64,000 nt of DNA from Syntrophomonas sp. UBA4922. GTDB taxonomy: Bacteria > Bacillota > Syntrophomonadia > Syntrophomonadales > Syntrophomonadaceae. This document shows, in pieces, positions 53,864-64,000 of the stretch. Every line of letters starts with the position of its first letter. The first letter of the stretch is position 1. The notes beneath the pieces are model-generated. The model searched no databases, was not told the DNA's origin, and saw only the letters and a program-made list of their open reading frames with translations. The stretch is from contig DHBS01000006.1 of assembly GCA_002398825.1 (NCBI GenBank), positions 64,721-128,720 of the forward strand, written 5' to 3'. The position numbers were made by a program, and so were the translations under genes.

Positions 53864-54175
53864 TTATAATTTGATTTCAATGTCCACCCCTGAAGGCAGA
53901 TCCAAATGCATCAGAGCATCAATTGTTTTGGGATTAGGATCCAGTATATCGATAAGGCGCTTGTGAGTCCTCATTTCAAACTGTTCCCGAGAATCCTTGT
54001 TCACATGAGGCGATCTCAAAATGGTATAAATACTCTTCTCGGTTGGCAGGGGAATAGGTCCAGACACATTAGATCCATTCTTCTTGGCAGTGTCCACAAT
54101 CTTCTGTGAGGACTGATCAAGCAGTTTGTGATCAAATGCCTTTAGTCTAATCCTTACTTTCTGTTGGCCATTCAC
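53864..54175 (-). CDS. rpsJ: 30S ribosomal protein S10
   Basis: The 103-residue protein has [49 protein letters not shown] (in part) and [16 protein letters not shown]. It begins the S10 cluster and, with NusB, takes part in antitermination. The start is GTG at 54175 with GGAGG 10 bases upstream. Confidence 0.98.
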   Translation of the reverse strand: MNGQQKVRIRLKAFDHKLLDQSSQKIVDTAKKNGSNVSGPIPLPTEKSIYTILRSPHVNKDSREQFEMRTHKRLIDILDPNPKTIDALMHLDLPSGVDIEIKL

Positions 54176-54227
54176 GCTTGTTAAACCTCCTTAGCTGGCT
54201 TCACTTGTACACGTATCCGGGTGTCTA

Positions 54228-54254
54228 GTTGGGAAGGATAATAACCTTCCCAAC
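54228..54254 (-). terminator. Hairpin between tuf and rpsJ
   Basis: GTTGGGAAGG and CCTTCCCAAC form a perfect 10-bp stem around a 7-base loop, 23 bases after the tuf stop codon. The minus strand continues TAGACACC without a U run. It may partly separate the str and S10 groups, or stabilise the tuf mRNA 3' end. Confidence 0.5.
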
Positions 54255-54276
54255 CGAAACTCGCTGTTTTCTAAAT

Positions 54277-55479
54277 TTAGCTGTTAATGGAAGTGACCAC
54301 GCCGGCGCCTACGGTTCTGCCGCCCTCGCGGATTGCGAAGCGCAGTCCCTGTTCAATAGCGATGGGAGTGATCAGTTCGATTGCCATCTGCACGTTGTCT
54401 CCCGGCATTACCATCTCCACTCCCTCAGGCAGTTGGATGATCCCGGTAACATCAGTGGTTCTGAAGTAGAACTGCGGCCGGTATCCGCCAAAGAACGGGG
54501 TGTGCCTTCCGCCTTCTTCTTTGGTCAATACGTACACCTCGGCATTGAACTTGGTCAACGGCTTGATGCTCCCAGGCTTGGCCAATACCATGCCTCTCTC
54601 CACTTCTTTACGGTCTACACCTCTCAACAACGTCCCTATGTTGTCTCCCGCCTGGGCGTAATCCAACAGTTTTCTGAACATCTCTACGCCGGTGCATACG
54701 GTCTTTCTGGTCTCTTCCCGCATCCCTATGATCTCTACTTCGTCTCCCACTTTCACCTGGCCCCGCTCCACTCTGCCGGTGGTCACAGTGCCCCGTCCAG
54801 TGATGGTGAATACGTCTTCAATAGGCATCAGGAATGGTTTGTCTACCGCTCTCTCCGGCATGGGGATGTAGCTGTCAACCGCATCCATCAGTTCCCAGAT
54901 GTGTCCGCACCACTCGCAGTCACGGTTGCCGCATCCGCATTCTAAAGCCTTTAAGGCGGAGCCTCTCACTACCGGCAGGTCATCTCCGGGAAATTCATAG
55001 AAGCTCAACAGTTCGCGGACTTCCATGTCCACCAGTTCCAGGAGCTCTTCATCATCTACCATGTCGGTCTTGTTCATGAATACTACGATATAGGGTACTT
55101 CTACCTGTCTGGACAACAGGATGTGTTCCCGGGTCTGGGGCATGGGGCCGTCAGCTCCGGATACCACCAGGATGGCTCCGTCCATCTGTGCCGCTCCGGT
55201 TATCATGTTCTTGATGTAGTCCGCATGACCCGGACAGTCCACATGGGCATAATGCCGGTTCTCGGTCTGATATTCCACATGCGCGGTATTGATGGTTATG
55301 CCTCTTTCTTTCTCTTCAGGGGCTTTGTCTATTTCTGCATACGACGTCGCTTTCGCTCCCCCGACTTTTGACAATACCAGGGTTATTGCCGCCGTCAATG
55401 TCGTCTTGCCATGGTCGATGTGTCCGATGGTCCCAATGTTTAAATGGGGTTTCGTCCTTTCGTATTTAGCCTTTGCCAT
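54277..55479 (-). CDS. tuf: Elongation factor Tu with a cysteine-rich insert
   Basis: EF-Tu delivers aminoacyl-tRNA to the ribosome. The product of about 400 residues has the P-loop [10 protein letters not shown], switch [11 protein letters not shown] and NKTDMVD. Between KALE and [12 protein letters not shown] lies [14 protein letters not shown], a four-Cys insert in the G domain that could bind metal. I recall similar inserts in some Clostridia. I start at ATG 55479 ([14 protein letters not shown]) with AAAGGTGAG 7 bases upstream. It is the only tuf in the window. Confidence 0.98.
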   Translation of the reverse strand: MAKAKYERTKPHLNIGTIGHIDHGKTTLTAAITLVLSKVGGAKATSYAEIDKAPEEKERGITINTAHVEYQTENRHYAHVDCPGHADYIKNMITGAAQMDGAILVVSGADGPMPQTREHILLSRQVEVPYIVVFMNKTDMVDDEELLELVDMEVRELLSFYEFPGDDLPVVRGSALKALECGCGNRDCEWCGHIWELMDAVDSYIPMPERAVDKPFLMPIEDVFTITGRGTVTTGRVERGQVKVGDEVEIIGMREETRKTVCTGVEMFRKLLDYAQAGDNIGTLLRGVDRKEVERGMVLAKPGSIKPLTKFNAEVYVLTKEEGGRHTPFFGGYRPQFYFRTTDVTGIIQLPEGVEMVMPGDNVQMAIELITPIAIEQGLRFAIREGGRTVGAGVVTSINS

Positions 55480-55506
55480 CTGTTCTCTCACCTTTCCTTT
55501 CCTGTT

Positions 55507-57600
55507 TTACATATCCTGTAAGGGTATACCATACCTTTTAGCCATAATTTCCCTGGCTTTTGATGCGGGTATCTCCGCATAGTTTTTGATCTGCATGGAG
55601 AAGCTGGCTCTGCCCTGACTGGCAGATCGCAGGGCGGTTGCATAGCCAAATGTTTCGGCTAACGGCACTTCGCCGTTAACAATCTTGCTGTGACGGTTTT
55701 CTTCAAATCCCATCACTCTTCCCCGGCGAGCGTTGAGGTCGGAAATAATATCTCCTACATATTCTTCCGGGCTGACAATTTCAATGTCCATAATAGGTTC
55801 CAACAAAACCGGTTCAGCTGCCTTGAGGGCTTCTTTAAGAGCCATCACCGCAGCGACTTTGAAGGCCTGTTCTGTGGAATCAACTTCGTGGAAAGTTCCC
55901 CCTTTCAGGGTTACCTCCACATCATCAACTGGATAACCTGCCAGAATCCCGGCCTGTAGACCTTCTAACACCCCACTTTCAATGACGGGAACAAATTCCC
56001 GGGGTATATGTTCATGATTGGATTTATCGATAAACTGCACCCCCTGGCCTTCAGGCCGAGGTGCGATTTCTAATATTACGTGAGCAAATTGACCGCGCCC
56101 GCCAGCTTGTTTGTCGAAGCGGGCTTCAGCACGGTTTTTCTTTTTAGCGGTCTCTTTATAGGAAACCTGGGGTTTACCAACATTGGCATTAACCTTAAAT
56201 TCCTTCAGCAAACGATCCACGATAATCTCCAGGTGCAGCTCACCCATTCCAGATATAATGGTCTGCCCGGTTTCGGCATCCATCCGGGTTCTGAAAGTAG
56301 GGTCCTCTTCTGCTAGACGCCGCAGACTGTCACCGATTTTATCCTGGTCTGCTTTGGTTTTGGCCTCAATGGCTACATCTACCACCGGGTCAGGAAACTG
56401 AATGGATTCGAGTACGATGGTATCGGGCTCGCTGCACAGGGTATCTCCGGTTACCGTTTCCTTCAAGCCTACCGCAGCTACGATATCACCTGCCAGGGCT
56501 TCCTGAATCTCCTCACGATGGTTGGCATGCATTTTGAGTATCTTGGTAATCCGCTCCCGGCGGTTTTTCCCGCTGTTCATCACCGTGCCGCCAACCTTCA
56601 CCCTGCCGGAATAAATCCGGAAGTAGGTAAGTTTACCCACATAAGGATCCACCGCCACCTTAAAAGCCAGGGCGCACATTGGCCCGGCAACATCAGCCTG
56701 GCGGCTGATCTCCAGCCCGGTTTTGGGATCCACACCCTTGACCGCGGGAATATCCACTGGCGAAGGCAAATAGTCAACCACTGCATCCAGGAGCATCTGT
56801 ACCCCTTTGTTCTTGAAAGAAGAACCGCACAAAACCGGTACAATTCTGTTTTTAATGGTAAGGGCGCGCAACGATCGCTGTATATCGTCGACCGTGATGT
56901 CGATACCATCCAGGTATTTTTCCAGCATATTATCATCGAACTCGGCTAGTTTTTCCAACAATTGCTGGCGGTATTCCAAGGCTTCTTCCATCTGCTGGGC
57001 TGTCAGATCCCTGACCAGGAAATGCTCTCCGCTGTCTTCCTCATATATGTAGGCCTTGAGCCGGATGAGATCGATAACACCAGAGAAAAGATCCTCTACC
57101 CCTATGGGGAGGTGGATCAAGACCGGTTCGCTGCCCAGATCGGACCGGATCATATTTACTGCTCTGAAGTAGTCGGCGCCGATGCGATCCATCTTGTTGA
57201 TATAGGCAATGCGGGGGGTGCCGTACCTATCGGCCTGGTGCCATACCGTCTCCGATTGCGGTTGTACCCCGGCCACGGCGCAGAAAATTGCAATGGCTCC
57301 ATCAAGTATGCGCAATGAACGCTCTACCTCAACAGTAAAGTCCACATGCCCGGGCGTGTCGATAATGTTGATAACCGCATCCCTCCAGGCACAGGTGGTA
57401 GCTGCAGAAGTGATGGTGATGCCCCTTTCCTGCTCCTGGCTCATCCAGTCCATTGTGGCGGTGCCTTTATCGACCTCACCCATGCGATGTACCTTTCCGG
57501 AATAGAAAAGGATCCTCTCGGTGGTAGTGGTCTTGCCCGCATCTATATGGGCCATAATGCCAATATTTCTTATTGCAGTCAAATCCGCCTTTGCAGCCAT
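55507..57600 (-). CDS. fusA: Elongation factor G
   Basis: EF-G drives translocation. The product of about 697 residues has the P-loop [20 protein letters not shown] (in part), [33 protein letters not shown] (in part) and [13 protein letters not shown], followed by the domain IV-V blocks [10 protein letters not shown] and [21 protein letters not shown] at 57600 has GGGAG 5 bases upstream. It lies between rpsG and tuf in str-operon order. Confidence 0.98.
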   Translation of the reverse strand: MAAKADLTAIRNIGIMAHIDAGKTTTTERILFYSGKVHRMGEVDKGTATMDWMSQEQERGITITSAATTCAWRDAVINIIDTPGHVDFTVEVERSLRILDGAIAIFCAVAGVQPQSETVWHQADRYGTPRIAYINKMDRIGADYFRAVNMIRSDLGSEPVLIHLPIGVEDLFSGVIDLIRLKAYIYEEDSGEHFLVRDLTAQQMEEALEYRQQLLEKLAEFDDNMLEKYLDGIDITVDDIQRSLRALTIKNRIVPVLCGSSFKNKGVQMLLDAVVDYLPSPVDIPAVKGVDPKTGLEISRQADVAGPMCALAFKVAVDPYVGKLTYFRIYSGRVKVGGTVMNSGKNRRERITKILKMHANHREEIQEALAGDIVAAVGLKETVTGDTLCSEPDTIVLESIQFPDPVVDVAIEAKTKADQDKIGDSLRRLAEEDPTFRTRMDAETGQTIISGMGELHLEIIVDRLLKEFKVNANVGKPQVSYKETAKKKNRAEARFDKQAGGRGQFAHVILEIAPRPEGQGVQFIDKSNHEHIPREFVPVIESGVLEGLQAGILAGYPVDDVEVTLKGGTFHEVDSTEQAFKVAAVMALKEALKAAEPVLLEPIMDIEIVSPEEYVGDIISDLNARRGRVMGFEENRHSKIVNGEVPLAETFGYATALRSASQGRASFSMQIKNYAEIPASKAREIMAKRYGIPLQDM

Positions 57601-57621
57601 CGGCACTCCCAGCACAAGTGA

Positions 57622-58092
57622 TTACCAGCGGTAATGGGCAAAGGCCCGGTTGGCCTCAGCCATCTTATGCGTATCCTCTTTCTTTTTTACTGATTGGCCG
57701 GTGCTGTTGTAAGCATCAACAATTTCTCCGGCCAGGCGTTCAGCCATGGTCTTTTCACCGCGTTTGCGGGCATAACCCACTAACCAGCGAATCGCCAGGG
57801 TTTGTCTTCTTTCAGGTCTGACTTCGACCGGCACCTGATAGTTGGCACCGCCAACCCGGCGGGCGCGTACTTCGAGTATCGGGGTGATGTTCTTCATCGC
57901 GATTTCGAAGGCATCCATGGGGTCTTTGCCGGTTTTTCTAGCTACTATGTCAAAAGCCGAATAGCAGATTTTCTCTGCCAGGCTTTTTTTGCCGTCCCAC
58001 ATGATCTGATTAACCAATTTGGTAAAATACTTGCTGTGATAAATGGGATCTGGCAGAACATCTCTTTTGGGTACGGGTCCCTTTCTTGGCAT
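57622..58092 (-). CDS. rpsG: 30S ribosomal protein S7
   Basis: The 156-residue protein has [48 protein letters not shown] (in part) and [17 protein letters not shown]7 nucleates the 30S head and in some bacteria represses the str operon. ATG at 58092 has GGAGG upstream. Confidence 0.98.
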   Translation of the reverse strand: MPRKGPVPKRDVLPDPIYHSKYFTKLVNQIMWDGKKSLAEKICYSAFDIVARKTGKDPMDAFEIAMKNITPILEVRARRVGGANYQVPVEVRPERRQTLAIRWLVGYARKRGEKTMAERLAGEIVDAYNSTGQSVKKKEDTHKMAEANRAFAHYRW

Positions 58093-58106
58093 ATCGCGCC
58101 TCCCTC

Positions 58107-58484
58107 CTATTTTTTCTTGGGCCGTTTGGTGCCGTATTTGGATCTTCCCCGGTTGCGGTTCTGAACCCCAGCTGCATCCAAGGTTCCTCTGATAATATGA
58201 TATCTTACCCCTGGCAGGTCTTTTACACGACCGCCTCTGATCAAAACCACCGAGTGCTCCTGCAGATTGTGGCCAATACCAGGAATGTAAGCAGTTACCT
58301 CAATCCCGTTGGATAGACGCACCCTGGCAATTTTGCGCAATGCCGAGTTCGGCTTTTTAGGTGTGGTGGTGTAAACACGTGTGCATACCCCGCGTTTTTG
58401 GGGGCAGCTCTTTAATGCTGGCGCAGTTGACTTCTTTTCTACCTTTTCGCGCCCTTTTCTTATCAATTGATTGATGGTTGGCAC
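58107..58484 (-). CDS. rpsL: 30S ribosomal protein S12
   Basis: The 125-residue protein has [34 protein letters not shown] and [30 protein letters not shown] (in part). Lys in [10 protein letters not shown] and the KDLPGVRY block are the sites where streptomycin-resistance changes fall in other species. Both look wild type. The start is GTG at 58484, overlapping the upstream stop (TAGTG). Confidence 0.98.
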   Translation of the reverse strand: MPTINQLIRKGREKVEKKSTAPALKSCPQKRGVCTRVYTTTPKKPNSALRKIARVRLSNGIEVTAYIPGIGHNLQEHSVVLIRGGRVKDLPGVRYHIIRGTLDAAGVQNRNRGRSKYGTKRPKKK

Positions 58485-58753
58485 TATTGCACCTCCTTCC
58501 CCATGTTATTGTCAAGCAATGCCACGGTTGCTGAACCCACATCAATGCCACAGGCTTCACCCAGGGTTTTCTTGCTGTTCACCATCTCAATGTCAACCTG
58601 GTGCTGGTGGCACAGTTGCTTAATGGGTTCAACCACATGGGGTTCGGCATCACAGGCAATGTATACTTTACTTGCTATGCCCCGGGAAATGGCCTTTTTG
58701 ACCTGTTTGGCGCCGATTACCCGGGATGATTGTTTTAGATCATCTAGTGGCAA
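58484..58753 (-). CDS. rplGB: L7Ae-family ribosomal protein (YbxF-like)
   Basis: The 89-residue protein has [26 protein letters not shown] and [25 protein letters not shown] blocks (here [20 protein letters not shown], in part), the L7Ae/L30e fold that binds kink-turn RNA. In Bacillus the orthologue associates with ribosomes but is dispensable. The start is TTG at 58753 with GGAGG 8 bases upstream. It lies between rpoC and rpsL as in other Firmicutes. Confidence 0.94.
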   Translation of the reverse strand: MPLDDLKQSSRVIGAKQVKKAISRGIASKVYIACDAEPHVVEPIKQLCHQHQVDIEMVNSKKTLGEACGIDVGSATVALLDNNMGKEVQ

Positions 58754-58838
58754 CAGATAAACCTCCGAACATCAGAAAATAGGCGAAAAAGATTATTCGA
58801 GCTTATTTGCCACGCACTTAAATATTTTAGCACCTGGT

Positions 58839-58882
58839 GGTCCCCCAGTCAATTATAACCATGATTAATTTGGTGGGGGACC
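58839..58882 (-). terminator. Hairpin between rpoC and the L7Ae-like gene
   Basis: GGTCCCCC and GGGGGACC form a perfect 8-bp stem around a loop of about 28 bases, 22 bases after the rpoC stop codon. No U tract follows, so read-through into the str genes is likely. It may be an RNA-processing or partial termination site. Confidence 0.5.
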
Positions 58883-58904
58883 GCTCAAATATGCTTTTAG
58901 TCGT

Positions 58905-61900
58905 TTAAACCGGTTCTTCCTGCAGGATCGGCATCACTGCCTCGGCCTTTTCTGAGACCCGGATATTTCTGTATGTCGAATATCCGGTTCCAGCAGGTAT
59001 AAGCTTGCCGATGATAACATTCTCTTTCAAGCCGATCAGGTAATCGATTTTGCCTTTTATGGCGGCTTCGGTCAATACCTTGGTTGTTTCCTGGAAAGAG
59101 GCTGCCGACAAGAAAGAATCAGTATTCAAAGACGCCTTGGTTATACCCAGCAACATCGGCGAGCATACTGCGGGGAGGCCGCCCTGCTCAATGATCTTGC
59201 GGTTCTCTTCTTCAAAGCTGGAGATATCGACAAAGGCCCCGGGCAGCATAGAGGTGTCTCCTGAATATTCAATCTTGACCTTCTTCAACATCTGCCTAAT
59301 CATGATCTCAATGTGTTTGTCGCTGATATCAACCCCCTGGGAACGATAGACCTTTTGCACCTCCTGCAGGATATAGCGCTGCACATCCTGCATGCCCTTG
59401 GTCTTGAGAATGTCATGGGGATTCAAGGGGCCTTCAGTCAGAGCGTCGCCAAGTTCAACCCAATCGCCTTCACCGACTTTGAGACGGGAGCCATAGTGCA
59501 CCAGGTAGGCGCCCAGTTGCTCATCTTCGTCCCCCAGCACCTGAACTTCACGGCGTCCCTTATTCTCAGACAATTTAACCCTTCCGGTGGCCTCGGCTAC
59601 CACCGCCTGACCCTTGGGTTTGCGGACCTCGAAGAGTTCCTCTACGCGGGGCAGACCGCGGGTGATGTCTTCACCGGCTACGCCGCCGGTGTGGAAGGTG
59701 CGCATGGTCAGCTGCGTGCCGGGCTCGCCGATGGACTGCGCAGCCAGTATGCCTACCGCCTCGCCGATCTCGACATCATAACCGGTGGCCAGGTTGCGGC
59801 CATAACACTTCTTGCACACCCCGTACTTGGTCTTGCAGGTCAAGACGCTTCTTATCTTCACTTTGTCGATGCCGGATTTCTCTATCTCATAGCCGACTTC
59901 GTCATCGATCATCTCATTTTCGTGCACCATGGTCTCTCCAGTGTCCGGGTGATGGATGGTGTCTACCGAGACCCTGCCGATGATGCGCTGGTGCAGCGGT
60001 TCGATCAGCTGTGAACCCTCGGTAATCTTCTCCACGTAGATGCCTTCCACTGACTCACAGTCATCTTCTCTTACGATGACATCCTGGGATACGTCTACCA
60101 GGCGGCGGGTCAAATACCCGGAGTCGGCGGTGCGCAGGGCGGTGTCAGCCAGACCTTTGCGGGCTCCGTGGGTGGAGATGAAGTATTCCAAAACGGTTAA
60201 GCCTTCACGGAAGTTGGCTTTGATGGGCAAGTCAATGATCTTGCCTGAAGGGTCAGCCATAAGGCCCCTCATTCCAGCCAGCTGACGAATCTGCTGGAAG
60301 TTGCCGCGCGCGCCGGAAACAGCCATCATGTACACCGGGTTATCTTCAGGCAGGGCCGTTTTCAGGGCATCGGTTACGTCATCAGTGGCCTGATTCCATA
60401 TTTCCACCACCTGGCTGTGACGCTCATCTTCAGTTATCAAACCGAAAAGGAAGTCCTCTTCAATACTGTCCACCACCTGCTCGGCCTCGGCCAGGATGCG
60501 CCCTTTGGCTTCAGGGGTTTCAAAGTCGGTGACACCTACGCTGATACCAGCTTTGGTGCTGAATTTGTAGCCCAGGCGCTTAATGCCGTCCAACATCTCC
60601 GCAGTGCGGGCATTGCCCTCGCGGCGGTAACATTCGTAAACGATATTGCCCAGTTTTTTCTTGTCTATTACTTCATTATGGAAGCCGATGCTGTCGGGCA
60701 TGACTTCATTAAAGATGACCCGGCCTACCGAAGTTTCGACGATCTCATTATAATGGTGTTCGTAATTGACCGTAAACGACATCTTCACCCTGATCTTTTC
60801 CCGCAACTGGATCTGTCCCAGTTCGTAGGCCATACGGGCCTCCTCCGGGCTGGAGAAACAGCGCAGTGCTTCAGCAGGCCGTTCCCATTCTTCTTTGCTC
60901 ATGTAGGTCAGGTAGAACATACCTATAACCATATCCTGGGTGGGGGTGCATACCGGCTTGCCATCCTTGGGATTAAGGATGTTATTGCTGGCCAGCATCA
61001 AGAGGCGCGCTTCGGTCTGAGCCTCAGCGCTCAAAGGCACATGCACCGCCATCTGGTCGCCGTCAAAGTCGGCGTTATATGCCGTACATACCAGCGGATG
61101 CAATTGCAGGGCGCGGCCTTCCACCAGCACCGGCTCAAAGGCCTGTATGCCCAAGCGGTGCAGGGTGGGGGCGCGGTTTAACAACACCGGGTGTTCTTTG
61201 ATAACATCATCCAAGATATCCCAGACTTCCTCGCGGCCGCGCTCCACCATTTTTTTGGCGCTTTTGATATTGGATGAAATGCCGCGGTCCACTAATTTCT
61301 TCATTACAAAAGGTTTGAACAATTCCAAGGCCATCTCTTTGGGCAGTCCGCATTGATGCATTTTGAGGTTGGGCCCGACCACAATAACCGACCGTCCGGA
61401 GTAGTCTACCCTTTTGCCCAGCAAGTTCTGCCGGAAGCGGCCCTGTTTGCCCTTTAACATATCACTCAGGGATTTTAAGGGGCGGTTGCCGGGTCCGGTG
61501 ACCGGACGACCGCGGCGGCCGTTATCAACCAGGGCGTCCACGGCCTCCTGCAGCATTCTCTTTTCATTGCGCACGATTATGTCCGGAGCACCCAGATCCA
61601 AAAGGCGCTTCAGTCTGTTGTTGCGGTTGATCACCCGGCGGTATAAGTCATTCAAGTCTGAGGTGGCAAAACGGCCTCCGTCAAGCTGCACCATAGGGCG
61701 CAGTTCCGGAGGAATCACCGGCAAGACATCCATTATCATCCATTCCGGGTCATTTCCCGACAGGCGGAAGGACTCCACTACCTCCAGGCGCTTGATGGCA
61801 CGGCCTTTACGCTGGCCGGTGGTGGTGGCAATCTCCTCCTTGAGTTCTTCAGACATGCTTTCCAAATCGATTTCGCTTAAGAGGGTTTTAATAGCTTCCG

Positions 61901-62414
61901 CGCCAATGCCGGCCTTAAAAGTATCTCCATAACGTTCCCGGTTTTCGCGGTATTCCTTCTCATTGAGCAGCTGTTTTCTCAATAAAGGCGTATCGCCGGG
62001 GTGGATAACGATGTAGTTGACGAAATATATAACCTTTTCCAAAACCTTGGGGGACATGTCCAAGAGCAAGCCCATACGGCTGGGAATCCCCTTGAGATAC
62101 CAGATATGGGATACCGGGGCGGCCAGTTCGATATGCCCCATGCGCTCCCGTCTGACCTTGGAAGTAGTAACTTCAACGCCACAGCGGTCGCAAACTATGC
62201 CGCGATGGCGTACCCTTTTATATTTGCCGCAATGACATTCCCAGTCTTTTACCGGTCCAAAGATCTTTTCGCAAAACAGACCTTCTTTTTCCGGCCTCAA
62301 GGTGCGGTAGTTAATGGTCTCCGGTTTCTTAACCTCCCCGCTGCTCCAGGAACGAATCTGTTCCGGTGAAGCCAGGGCAATTTTAATCCGCTCAAAGTTG
62401 TTAACGTCTAACAA
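58905..62414 (-). CDS. rpoC: RNA polymerase beta-prime subunit
   Basis: The 1,169-residue protein has the N-terminal zinc ligands Cys60, Cys62, Cys75 and Cys78, the catalytic Mg loop [17 protein letters not shown], the bridge-helix region and the second zinc group [11 protein letters not shown]. It lacks the large insertions of proteobacterial forms, as expected for Firmicutes. The start is TTG at 62414 with AAAGGAGAG 6 bases upstream. It is 58 bases after rpoB. Confidence 0.98.
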   Translation of the reverse strand: MLDVNNFERIKIALASPEQIRSWSSGEVKKPETINYRTLRPEKEGLFCEKIFGPVKDWECHCGKYKRVRHRGIVCDRCGVEVTTSKVRRERMGHIELAAPVSHIWYLKGIPSRMGLLLDMSPKVLEKVIYFVNYIVIHPGDTPLLRKQLLNEKEYRENRERYGDTFKAGIGAEAIKTLLSEIDLESMSEELKEEIATTTGQRKGRAIKRLEVVESFRLSGNDPEWMIMDVLPVIPPELRPMVQLDGGRFATSDLNDLYRRVINRNNRLKRLLDLGAPDIIVRNEKRMLQEAVDALVDNGRRGRPVTGPGNRPLKSLSDMLKGKQGRFRQNLLGKRVDYSGRSVIVVGPNLKMHQCGLPKEMALELFKPFVMKKLVDRGISSNIKSAKKMVERGREEVWDILDDVIKEHPVLLNRAPTLHRLGIQAFEPVLVEGRALQLHPLVCTAYNADFDGDQMAVHVPLSAEAQTEARLLMLASNNILNPKDGKPVCTPTQDMVIGMFYLTYMSKEEWERPAEALRCFSSPEEARMAYELGQIQLREKIRVKMSFTVNYEHHYNEIVETSVGRVIFNEVMPDSIGFHNEVIDKKKLGNIVYECYRREGNARTAEMLDGIKRLGYKFSTKAGISVGVTDFETPEAKGRILAEAEQVVDSIEEDFLFGLITEDERHSQVVEIWNQATDDVTDALKTALPEDNPVYMMAVSGARGNFQQIRQLAGMRGLMADPSGKIIDLPIKANFREGLTVLEYFISTHGARKGLADTALRTADSGYLTRRLVDVSQDVIVREDDCESVEGIYVEKITEGSQLIEPLHQRIIGRVSVDTIHHPDTGETMVHENEMIDDEVGYEIEKSGIDKVKIRSVLTCKTKYGVCKKCYGRNLATGYDVEIGEAVGILAAQSIGEPGTQLTMRTFHTGGVAGEDITRGLPRVEELFEVRKPKGQAVVAEATGRVKLSENKGRREVQVLGDEDEQLGAYLVHYGSRLKVGEGDWVELGDALTEGPLNPHDILKTKGMQDVQRYILQEVQKVYRSQGVDISDKHIEIMIRQMLKKVKIEYSGDTSMLPGAFVDISSFEEENRKIIEQGGLPAVCSPMLLGITKASLNTDSFLSAASFQETTKVLTEAAIKGKIDYLIGLKENVIIGKLIPAGTGYSTYRNIRVSEKAEAVMPILQEEPV

Positions 62415-62472
62415 GGCAGACTCTCCTTTCCAGAAGATACGTCACTGTCAACGAGCCTTTGTTCAGGATCTG

Positions 62473-64000
<1,528 letters not shown>

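Overview
The window looks like chromosomal DNA of an endospore-forming, low-GC-type Gram-positive anaerobe of the class Clostridia. The evidence is spore photoproduct lyase, a CwlD-like amidase, two YheC/YheD spore-coat ATP-grasp genes, an LL-diaminopimelate aminotransferase, a three-piece glutamate synthase and a zinc-type S14/S4. A Syntrophomonadaceae-like lineage is my guess only. Nearly all genes are on the minus strand. No tRNA, rRNA, CRISPR array or insertion sequence was recognised.

Left edge (1-4,050): an accessory patch with the first 31 codons of a Phd/YefM antitoxin, a broken Fic gene behind a strong promoter and an operator-like repeat array, then splB, a DtxR-family metal regulator and a convergent ZIP metal transporter. 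Arginine block (4,077-11,353): argC-argJ-argB-argD-argF-GNAT-argG in one transcription unit, with a promoter overlapped by a candidate ARG box and a perfect terminator after argG. argH is absent. Then come a cyclase-family hydrolase and a palindromic element.

Nitrogen block (12,525-29,008): an ANTAR antiterminator, glnA, gltB1, gltB2, a polyferredoxin, an FAD oxidoreductase, gltB3, dapF and dapL form one long co-directional run with a hexaloop/terminator leader. Next to it are asnB, nadE, amtB, a P-II gene lacking Tyr51, and carA with a terminator-containing leader. The block assimilates ammonia into glutamine, glutamate, asparagine, carbamoyl phosphate, lysine/DAP and NAD.

Redox/spore block (29,260-36,958): the main discovery candidate is a 119-residue ArsC/Spx-like thioredoxin-fold protein. 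Its reading frame is open from a strong RBS to the stop codon except for one TGA, exactly where the first Cys of the Cys-Ser-Thr-Cys motif belongs. A SECIS-like hairpin follows that TGA, so I call it a probable selenoprotein. Beside it are a radical SAM enzyme and a fused Memo-AMMECR1 protein (the AmmeMemoRadiSam system, function unknown), a cortex amidase and the two YheC/YheD genes.

Ribosomal block (37,208-64,000): a continuous rpoB-rpoC-L7Ae-str-S10-spc-alpha supercluster, ending with truA and rplM-rpsI. The usual map gene between adk and infA is missing, and so are the ECF transporter genes often found between rplQ and truA. In place of the latter is a gap of about 560 bases with nested inverted repeats.
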